Assembly: GCA_947069175.1 (NCBI GenBank)
Contig: CAMTDV010000027.1
Span: 35,911,369-35,975,368, forward strand
Reading direction: 5' to 3'
DNA: 64,000 nucleotides
Origin: Scalesia atractyloides
Lineage: Eukaryota > Streptophyta > Magnoliopsida > Asterales > Asteraceae
The notes under the pieces were generated by a model that ran no database searches, was not told the origin of the DNA, and worked only from the letters and a program-made list of their open reading frames with translations. This document shows positions 54,727 to 64,000 of the stretch, piece after piece (position 1 is the first letter of the stretch; each line of letters begins with the position of its first letter). The position numbers and the translations under genes are program-made.

Positions 54727-57700
54727 TGTAACACCCAAAAACAGGTTCGGTAATTAAACTATGTTAGTACTGGAGAGTGGGTAAAATACCGATGTGGTAA
54801 AAATACATATACTCGATAAACATTAGGATTTAATTAAATAAACTAATGTTAAATAAAAAGTGAACAAATACTTTTAGTAACTAAAAGTTTATAAAAAGGC
54901 CCGGGTTATCAAGACATAAAGTAAGGCGGATTGTTAACCTCTCTGAAATCTGGTAATCTAATTAGGGATATTTAACCTAGCTGACTACACATATTATGTT
55001 GATAAAAGAGGGGATGGTGCCTTAAACATAATAAAACCGAACCTTAGGGACTAAATGGGTTAAGTACTAAGATGGGCTATTAAAGAATGAAAGCACAAAA
55101 ACACACACACGAATGTGTTGTGTGTCGTGGTTTAGAGAAAGAAGGGGGAAAAGAACCCTAAAACATTCAAACACCAATTCTGGCAAATTGGAGGATGAAT
55201 TGAGGCAAAACCCTATGCATGGACCTTGATTATTGATCATCTATGCTTGATGATTATGAGGTATGTTACAATTTTACACTTTGAAAGAGGTTCCATGGAA
55301 AAGAATTTGAATGTGGTAATTTTGAGATGGGTTTAGGTGATATGATGAAATCGATAATGTAGTAATGTTCATAATCATCATGCTTACTTGTATGAGTGAA
55401 ATACATGAACAATTTAAAGAATTTGTCAAGTGTTCATACATGCCATGAAATTGATTTTTATATAGAGATAAACCCTTAGTTCTAGCATGATAAATGGATG
55501 AACTATTATTGATAATTGAAAGCTAAGTTAGCTTGATGTTAATAACTACATGAACTTATCAAAGTGAAAGAAATGAGATGAATTTGGTTGGGAATTTAGT
55601 TAAAATGGTGGCCTAAAAGTAATGCCTACCAAGTATTTGATGAAATGCCTAAATGAGTTTGTTGAACTTAATTGTGCATTTGCATATGTTTATAGGAAGT
55701 TGACTTTTATAATTCAAACTAGCCTATAATATGATCAAATGGTAATTTTGAGATAAAGTACGTAAGGTGAGATAGTCGTGATAAATGATGACTAATCTAA
55801 CCATCTTGCGAATGATAAATGGTAGTTTGACGCTTGACAAGCTAGGTGGAAGCATTGGAAGAAGCGAGTCAAAGGAATCAAATACTCGAGAAAAGCATAA
55901 TCGGATGTAATGCAAGTAAAGCTTACATCTTTTAATGTAGAACATCTATTTATTTATTGGTTAATAACAAAGTGATCTAGTATTTAATTTGACTCTTTGA
56001 AATATGACGTTCCGACGGGAACTGATATGGGTCGGAACAAATAAAATGGTAAGAAACCAAATTTGATGGCAAAACGGTAATTTGGTCACGTGTTGACGAA
56101 TAAACAATGGGTTTTGAAAAGTTACCTTATGGTGTAAGCCATAATAGGTAAAATGGTAATCTGGTCACGTGTTGACGGATAAATAATGAGTTTTGAAAAG
56201 ACACCCTATGGCGTAAGCCATAATGAGTAAAACGAATAAAGAAACGACTTTAAAGTAATATAATCATATGGTGTAAACCATAACGGGCCAAATGGGTGAG
56301 ATGGTAAATAAATACCATCTCGCAATACATAATGTTTGGTCATCCTAACACAATAAGAGTAAGTCAAGAGGTGGGTAACATGGTCATATAGACCAAATGG
56401 TGATGTTATCACAATTGACAATGATAACTAATGGTTGCTTGTTGAGTTTTGTGCTCACAGGAAGAATAGTGTATAGCTTGCATTTTCTTTTAGTTAGAAA
56501 CTAATAATGCAAGGTATTAAAACGGGTCAATGCTTTGAGCCGAGCCAGGTGTGTGTAATGGGTCAAACTCTCAATGAGGACTTAGGGTCCGATGAGAATT
56601 AAACAAGTCATGGTTGGACATTGGATTACTTAAAGTGAGGTATATCTAGTAATTTAAATTGGAGATATTATATTCTTAGGAACCCAATTAATTTTAAATA
56701 GAATATAGGTGAAAAGTGTCCACTTTGTCAAAACAAGCTTTTAAATGTCCTTTTGTGGCTAAAAGGACTATAATTGACAAAAACGCCCTTAAATGATAAA
56801 CCGGGCAAACGTCCCTTAAGGGTAGCTTAAATATGAGTTTTATGATTTGGTTAATGTTTCTGGTAGTTTAAAGTGGAAGGGTTAAACCATTTTGGCTTAA
56901 TGCTACTCAGTGGGTTATTTTCGTAAAAGGTGTCAAATTTGATGGTAGAATAGTAGTATAATGATTATCCTATCATAACCCATCACAATTGAAGTTGTGA
57001 TGATAGATGAATGAAGGTCATAAAGTAGGAATGGAAGATATGAAGAGATGCGGATAATTTAAGCTTAGGTGCTTATATCCATAACGGGTCAAAATGAAAA
57101 TGCGCATAAACTGGGTAACGGTTGCGTAATTCATAAAAGTTATGAATCCGGGTTGAGGATTTTGGGTTAATAATGTAGAAAATTCTATTATGGTCAATTA
57201 GAAACAAGTTTCAAGCTAAACGAATAATAGTTGAAAAGTTACGCAGCTTTTACTAAAAGGGCAAAAATGGTCAAGTTGTGTAACCCAGACTTGTTAAATC
57301 TATGTCTGGGTTATCAGTTAATTTTGAGGCATAACCTAGATGAGTTACCTGGTCATCGATCAGTTAATTTTTGAGGCATAACCCAGACGAGTTACTTAGT
57401 CATCTGGGTTATCAGTCGTGACTCAACTAAGACATAGCCCAGATGAATTATCACAGCTCAAATGTTCATCTCACCCTGTCGGTATGCCAGCTATAGGATA
57501 CGACAGGCATTGATTGTTTCGTTTGATTAGTTTGGCCGTAAACTACGGCTAGTCAACCGTAGCTTACGACGGGCTATTTGGCAAAATGTTGATTTTGTTG
57601 TTTTGGGCCTTTGGGTTCAATTTGTTATGTTATAACTCCTTATAACTAACGTATTTGAGGATTTATGAAATCTAGGTAATGATTTGAAGTCATGACTAGT

Positions 57701-57915
57701 GATCAAGCTTAGTGAAGAACCGAACACAGTCAAAGATCAAGCTTCCGCATTTTGTTTAACCGTTTACGCAACTAAACAACGATAACATGTTGAACTGTCC
57801 TAATACTTATGAAGTTTTATGAAACTCAAAAGTATGCATGGACGTGTATTTGTATTATATATATAAATGCAAATTTTTATAAAATTTGTTTAGTTATTTA
57901 AGACTAGGTCTTACA
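54727..57915. mobile_element. Solo LTR C, 3,189 bp, TSD TTAAG
   Basis: TGTAACACCC at 54727 to GGTCTTACA at 57915, with perfect 5-bp TSD TTAAG (54722-54726, 57916-57920). No gag or pol is present. Near 57300-57440 there are repeats of the type ACCCAGA and CAGTTAATTTTxGAGGCATA. Orientation is not determined. Confidence 0.85.
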
Positions 57916-57920
57916 TTAAG

Positions 57921-58484
57921 GCGATTTTTATATCCGTGTTGTTTGCTCGATTATTAGGCTATGATCTTGTTTTTTGGAGGGTTTTTTTAACCCTAGCTTT
58001 TTGGGTTGTTATTGTAATATTTAAATTTGATATATGTTTTAAGATGTACGTGTATTAAAATACTTTGTGTTATTAGTTTGATTATTAGGCTATGATCTTG
58101 TTTTTTGAGCCATTGATGAGCCTTAACATTGTGATTCTTATCTTTGTGTTATTAGTTTGATTATTAGGCTACTGGGTTGTTATTTTGATATTTGAATCTG
58201 ATAGACTTTTGAAGATGTAGCTTTATAAGGCTTTGGATGGGTGTTTTGATCTATCAATGTTATTCATTTATGGCTTGGATTGTTTGGTATGGCCCTTTTG
58301 GGTTGTTATGTTGACAATTGAATCTGATTTATTTTTCAACATACATGGATGATGAGTCATAGGTGATCCTTGGATGTGGTATGTTAGAATTTGAGCTTTG
58401 TATGTGATATGTATAGGGGATGACACATTAGTTAGCCTTAAGATGTTTTGAATAGGTGTTTGGATATGTCGTTGTTGTCCTTTT
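57921..58484. repeat. Degenerate tandem repeat continued after 63384
   Basis: The blocks ATTATTAGGCTATGATCTTG (about 57951, 58082) and GGGTTGTTAT-TTGA-ATTTGAATCTGAT recur every 90-170 bp. Related sequence (GTTATTTTGATGATTGAATC) follows at 63425. LTR B was inserted into this array. Confidence 0.65.
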
Positions 58485-60761
58485 TGTCATACCCCAACCG
58501 ATGGCGTAAACATCCGAGTGAGGCGAAAACAAGATTGAAATAGACTTCATAACACTAATTGTGACAATATTTAATAATTTAAATTTTCATTGATACTAGA
58601 ATGATAATACATTGTCTTGAAAGGAAAATACAACAAGTGAGAAATAACGAAACAAGAAGAAACAAAGTACATAAATTTAAATCTAGGTGTGTTTCTAATC
58701 CACCCTAAATATATTTCTTCATCCGCATCAACTAGGTTCCTGCAACATGTATTAAAATAATGATCAACAAAAAGTTGGCGAGTATACAAGTTTTATTACA
58801 TAGCATAATAGCGAAAAAGTTGTCTTATATCCAACATGTGCTAACTATATGTCAAACCAAAGTCTAACACAATCATGCATACCATTGACACCGAAATGAC
58901 AAGGTTGTAAAATACTTCACTCAACAATACCACAAGAATATGCGTGGTGCGTTAAATCCTATATCGTTATATTTGTTAAAGGAGGCTAGCAAAGTTAATG
59001 AGCATCTAGACACAAGTATACATAGCATGCGATAACAAGAAAAATACAAGTTTCATGTTTACGGATAGAGTGTGATTGTAACAAGTTTAAATGTGATTCT
59101 TGATCTTTGTATAAGTGTACATGTTACACCCAAAGTGAATAAAACGGAAAAAGGGATCGAGTATACTCACGGTTTTGCAAACCGTTCCTAGCAATCCGCG
59201 AGTCGTTAAGTTTGGAGGATGGAACACCGAAGTTACCTACATGGGGAAAAGAAGGTATGTGAGTATTAAGATTTGGTAGAGAGTTCGGATTCAGAATTAA
59301 TAGGTATGTAAAAGTATGTATACGAAATATAATTATCTAGTCTTAAACACTCGTTTTTAACACTATTTATTCCGTGTGGTTTCATGTGATTTCATGGGTC
59401 GAATTTGCCCATTAGAATCTTAACGAGAGGTTTAAAACTTAGATAATATAACCTATTTTCATGACAAGTAACCATAATCCGGTTAACATCAGGGTTCGGT
59501 TAAGTATATATATTATATTGTATATTTTATATGTTCATCATATATTATCATAGAATTCATATAAGTCATGTATGGAGGTAGGATGATAAGCATCCATTAA
59601 ATTGTATGATTCACCAATGCACAAATCACCACAAGGACAATTCAGATGGTCATGAATGAAAAGAAAATACTACTAATTACTAACTCAACTAAAACTATGA
59701 ACAACCAAGTAAGCAAGCTAGGTGCGTGCATCCCGAACATGGTAACGTTTGGGGACGTGTCGTCGCCTTGTTACTCTAATGAAAGTTGAACAAGTTTTAG
59801 TGATATAAACATAGAAACATCAAGTGAGGTAGTGGAATTATGTTAGGGTAGCCAAGGCTTCCAAGATTCACACTTTTACCAAAACAAAAGTCTTGCCATA
59901 AGAACTATGGTGAACTTGGATGGTTTCATCACTTGTGGGTTGTCTAAACCCTAACAAACAGATAATTTAGAGGGTGTTTGCACCTCTAAACTCATAAGAA
60001 TCAACTCCTAAACAAGTCTCATAACCTTAGATAGGTTAAAGAACAAGTAGGCATAAGATTTAAATAAGAAAACATAGTTTATAAAAGTTGACAAAGTAAT
60101 CTTCCAAAACAGAAAGTTTGGACCTCAAATGGTGATGTTGCACCTTAGTTTACCATGGTCAACTTGTGGAAACACTCCTAGAGGTGTTCCAAGTTTTGTA
60201 GTGGAAGAAAAGATGAAGAAAAGTGACTTTGAACTCACTTTTAGAACTTGAATAAATCTACCAAAAATCAGAATGCTTGGATGATCTTGAAGTTTTTTGG
60301 GAGTGATTAAGTGTTTGGAAAGTGAAAAAGAAAAAGATGGAGGCTCCTATCATAAAGGAATGGATTAGGGTTAGGTGAATTAGGTGGTGATTGGCGGTGA
60401 AAAAGGTGGAAAAAGTTAAAAAAAATTGCACTTTTTGAACATTTCAGTAGCTCCAAGTTGTAGGATACGGCCAACCCTTTTTTAATATTTTTTGGGCATC
60501 TTAAGGAATATTTATGTGTATGAAATCAAGAATGTATATGAGTATATTTCCGAATAAAATTTAAATATCGAGTATGTAACATCCGTCGAAAACGGGTTTT
60601 CAAAACCCGCTTCGTTTATTAATCGAATAGTCAGTTACATTTTTTTCGTTGCTTATTTAATGCTCCTTTTAATTTTAAACAATACATAATTAATAAATAT
60701 ACTAGAATTTATAAACTATAATTAATAAACAATAAAAACGGTCGAAGAAAAAAATAAAAGT

Positions 60762-60835
60762 CGCTGCCGGGTTTCGAACCCGGGTCAGCCGGCTCATTTA
60801 ACACACAAACACTTAACCACTCCGCCACTTGGTTC
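60762..60835 (-). other. tRNA-like module T1 (solo LTR copy 4)
   Basis: On the minus strand: A-box TGGCGGAGTGG, perfect T-arm CCGGG-TTCGAAA-CCCGG, then GCGACTTTTATTTTTTTC as a T-run. Confidence 0.76.
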
Positions 60836-61674
60836 TTATGTGTAATCAATGAAACAAATAAAACTTAACTTCTACCCGTGAACTCATCTGTTTGCGCCAA
60901 AACTGAAACCGCTCATCGGCTTTCAACTATCCAGACTTTTAAGTGATCGCTAATTACTGATTATAACCGATAAATCAATTGCTGCCCACGTTCTTAATCA
61001 ATTCGGTCTTCAATTGCCTCGATTCATATGATTTTTGGGAGTTGAAAACCGAAATCATTTACTTCCTGATTTACACTGATGATATCATCGTCTCATAACT
61101 TGGAAACACTCACAGAACCTTCAATTTCATTTGCGCTCTAATTTCTGTTCGTCGGAAACGTTATCTGCTATCGCCGGACTTTCGTCGGAAAACTGGGACA
61201 TACGTCAAATCGGTAAATTTCTCGATTCTTTCATTCTTAATCCATTGTTAGACTTTCACTAACTTAAATCCTTCAACCAGAATCGGTCCCAGACGACGTT
61301 ACTGGATACTCTACGCTCGCCGGAAAATCTCTGGACATTTCCGAAAAACGCTGTGAATCGGTACAAACATCTAAACCCTTTGATAATCTTTGTTTAGTAA
61401 CTCAATTTCACAATTAGTTGATCAAAACTGTTAATTGATCCGATCAGACGGAATTCACAAAACATAGCCGACGATCTTTGCCGGAGTTCTGAGAAAAACA
61501 TCTTTTCCGGTACATTCATTTCCAAAACCCTCTCTATCCATTACATTTCAATCATTTATAAGTTTCGTTAATCGAATTAAACCAGAACAGTCGGATATTG
61601 TTGTCTGTGTCTTTGAACGAAGAAGATGAAGTCGAACATTAGGTATAAGTTTAATTAAAACAAGATATTAAACC

Positions 61675-61753
61675 GGGTTAGACACACAGTCCAGCGGTGG
61701 ACTGTGTGCAAACACACAGCGCACGTCACGAGTTTGAATCTTACAAACGCACC
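61675..61753 (+). other. tRNA-like module T2 (solo LTR copy 4)
   Basis: GGGTTAGACACACAGTCCAG with an 11-bp hairpin, and a B-box weakened to GAGTTTGAATC. Confidence 0.7.
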
Positions 61754-61842
61754 GGCTTTCCGAATTAAAACCAATTTTTTTAACTGAATCAGAGTAGGTC
61801 CCAGGATGTTTTTTTAAGATTAATATAAAATGTAAATTAAAC

Positions 61843-61926
61843 AGATAAGACACACAGCCCAACTGGTTGGGCTGTGCGCTTACAAACCAGAGGTCCCGAG
61901 TTCGATCCGGTTTCCCTGCAACCGGT
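61843..61926 (+). other. tRNA-like module T3 (solo LTR copy 4)
   Basis: Hairpin CACAGCCCAACTGGTTGGGC and B-box GAGTTCGATCC, 168 bp after the T2 start. Confidence 0.72.
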
Positions 61927-62012
61927 TCAACCATTTAAATTCTTTTAATATAAAACCAAATAAATTAAACATTTAATTAGTATATATATATAATTAAAAC
62001 ATAGAATATTTC

Positions 62013-62090
62013 GGGTTAGACACGTAACTCAGTTGGTAGAGCTGCGTGCACGCGTACGAGAGGTCACGGGTTCGAGTCTCACCCAGCGCA
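62013..62090 (+). other. tRNA-like module T4 (solo LTR copy 4)
   Basis: A-box TAACTCAGTTGG and B-box GGTTCGAGTCT, 170 bp after the T3 start. Confidence 0.77.
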
Positions 62091-63389
62091 CACATAAGCC
62101 ACTGTCCGACCGGTCAACGGTCAACCCAAAAAGTCAACATTTTTTATATTTTTATTTATTTGTTTAATTTAAAAATCAATTAAAAATACTTAAAAATAAT
62201 ATTTTTAAAGTTAGAAAATGACCTTAAACTCACAAAAATAAATCTAAAAATCCTATTAAAATTGTTAATAAAATCCACTTATTTACCGTACCTTTTCGTT
62301 ATTATTTAGGTTAGTTATTCCTCGTCGATCAACTCTCTAAACTCGTGCGCATTCAACATCATCAAACGAACGCACCCAATGTGAGTGAATCTCTACCAAT
62401 TCCCCGTTTTAATCACATTTTGGGGTGTATCATGTGTCGCTTATTATTTATTACATTTAAACACTTGTGCATCCATCATATCCATGACCAAATGTATATC
62501 CAATATGTATCAATTGTTTGTGTGGTTAATGTTTAGATTAAATTTATCATTTTCTATACATACATCATCATAGGCTCGTCTGTTCCCCATTACCTATGAG
62601 CGAAACCGTTCCCCATTACCTATGAGCGGAACGTGGCGTTGCCAACATACGATCGGCTCCGTTTGATTGAGCCTTGATGGCACATACATCATCATAGGCC
62701 GTCCGTTCCCCATTACCTATGAGCGGAACGTGACGTTGCCAACATATACATTATCATTCATGTCATATACTCATGCAAGGTGGTTTGTTATTGTATGTTT
62801 ATTTACGTTTGCTCACATATGATTATTGCACAATTTTTCCATATTAAATACAACAAGAAATCAATAATAAACGTTTTCTAACAAGGTTCACTCGCCAACT
62901 TTTGTTGACCCAAAAACCCCCATTTTTACACATGATACAGGTGATCCAGTTGCAGTAAGAAACATATAGGACGGCCTAGAAGAATAAATCAGTTTAGGCT
63001 TTGGATTGTTTACTTAGTTACTTTTTCCTTAGAACTTGTTTGGAATATTGAAGTTGTAATTTGAATTTAATAAATATGAAACATTTTAGTAAACATCATG
63101 AGCTTTGGTGATAACCCAATTATGCCCCGACTCTTATTCCGCTGCGGGTCGGGTGTGACAGAGTATAATTCGGTTTAGTATATAACGCACGTATTCGAGA
63201 TTGAATAAGTATCATGTAATTATGCATTAACAAATGTGAGTGAAAATGTATTTCCGTTATGATCAAACTCTCGGATTACACGATTGGAAAGTGAAATATG
63301 AATACGAGACAATTACAAGTTTCCAAAAATAGAACTACGATTACACTTTCTAAATAAAGAAAGTACAAAATGTGGAGTGTTACACCTTT

Positions 63390-64000
63390 ATAACTCAGGT
63401 TGCTTGGTATTGGCTTTTTATTTTGTTATTTTGATGATTGAATCCGGGCGATAAGGCTTTGGTGAGCCGTGTACTTGATATGTTAGAGAAGATGTCCGGA
63501 TAGGGTGTTTGGATATGTGACTGTTGTATGTTAGTTAGTCAGCTTGATTGCTTTTTGTTAATGGGGTTTTGATATTTGTATGAGCCTCGATGATGTCATC
63601 AGTAATGTATGCGTGCATTGGTTCTACTTGACATGTTTGTATAGTTAGGCAATTATGCTTTATTGAGTCTTTGGTTTTGTATAACTGAATCTAGGCGGTG
63701 ATGATAACCGATAAGGTTGGCGGCTGAGATGACTATTGAAAAGCAACCAGCCTCCTTAAGTCTGGGCCTACACTAATGATTGTATACAAATGTTGATAAT
63801 TGATATTGTATAATATTCAACCTTTGTGTGCATATGGTGTTTTTACACTCTGCATTGTTCTCTTCTTTAATGCCTGTACATGATATTAATTATCAACATT
63901 GATATGCGTATGGTGCTTATACTCTTTGCACTATTACTTTATTTGGCTCTAATATGTTTTACTTCGGGTTTTTTAGGTTTGTTTAAGTGTTTTTTTTGTG
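63390..64000. other. Degenerate repeat region, continues past window
   Basis: Continuation of the array at 57921-58484. It ends with two related copies of a GCATATGGTGTTT-ACTCTTTGCA block (about 63831 and 63905) that also match 54400. No gene seen. Confidence 0.5.

Larger units (their letters stand above)
60575..63160 (+). mobile_element. Solo LTR (copy 4) of the Gypsy family, TSD GAGTA
   Basis: 2,586 bp from TGTAACATCCG to GGGTGTGACA with perfect TSD GAGTA (60570-60574, 63161-63165). It has intact TG...CA ends and all four tRNA-like modules, so it is the best reference copy of this LTR in the window. It is nested in LTR B. Confidence 0.95.
58485..63384 (-). mobile_element. Solo LTR B, split by LTR copy 4
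   Basis: TGTCATACCCCAACCGATGG at 58485 and ...GTGTTACA at 63384 match the ends of LTR A (25693-27784). Without the nested LTR (60575-63160 plus one TSD) it is about 2.3 kb. Flanks are CTTTT and CCTTT, within a T-run, consistent with a 5-bp TSD shifted by one T. Confidence 0.7.

Noticed and set aside
1..64000. CRISPR arrays, bacterial operons or prophage features
   Set aside because: Spliceosomal introns, SINEs and plant transposons show this is a plant nuclear sequence. No spacer-repeat array is present.

Overview
This is a nuclear genomic window from a eudicot plant. It has intron-rich genes with plant GT-AG introns, an AT-rich background, and dense nested LTR retrotransposons, hAT and Mutator-type transposons, SINEs and foldback elements. 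The gene set and repeat style suggest Asteraceae, but that is an inference and not proven here.

Three complete host genes lie between 29.9 and 48.7 kb. (1) A 14-exon SEND1-type single-strand DNA endonuclease of the XPG/FEN1/GEN1 superfamily (29983-36090, +). All seven metal-binding acidic residues are present, and the C-terminal tail carries seven 27-residue tandem repeats. (2) A short single-exon CENP-V/GFA zinc protein (38859-39245, +). (3) A 12-exon cytosolic glutamine synthetase GS1 (44581-48610, -) whose C-terminus lacks the usual final W-x-P. These are housekeeping genes in DNA repair, zinc-domain metabolism and nitrogen assimilation; nothing indicates that they act together. A fourth small ORF is an 81-residue BED zinc finger carried inside a non-autonomous hAT transposon (28806-29920).

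Layout. 1-11.9 kb: a SINE with target-site duplications (TSDs), then an old long-inverted-repeat element split by a deleted Ty3/Gypsy retrotransposon (2543-10601, TSD GGTTA). 11.9-21.2 kb: consecutive terminal-inverted-repeat elements separated by (TA)n tracts. They end in a Mutator-like element with degenerate Ulp1-protease and FAR1-transposase genes, the latter broken by a solo LTR (17413-19903, TSD AACGA). 21.2-28.8 kb: decayed DUF223/RPA-like and B3-domain pseudogenes, MITEs, a foldback element and another solo LTR. 29-49 kb: the three genes with MITEs in introns and spacers. 49-54 kb: hAT and foldback elements, including two hATs nested at the two ends of one MITE. 54-64 kb: a degenerate repeat region interrupted by a 3.2-kb solo LTR (TSD TTAAG) and a second solo LTR, itself split by a fourth copy of the first LTR family (60575-63160, TSD GAGTA).

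Most unusual signal: the roughly 2.5-kb LTR of the Gypsy family, present here in four copies, contains four tRNA-like modules. Three are in sense orientation at a regular spacing of about 170 bp, and one is antisense and followed by a T-run. All carry recognisable RNA polymerase III A-box and B-box motifs (15 modules in the window). This resembles in principle the 5S-rRNA-bearing Cassandra TRIMs, but uses tRNA-type internal promoters.
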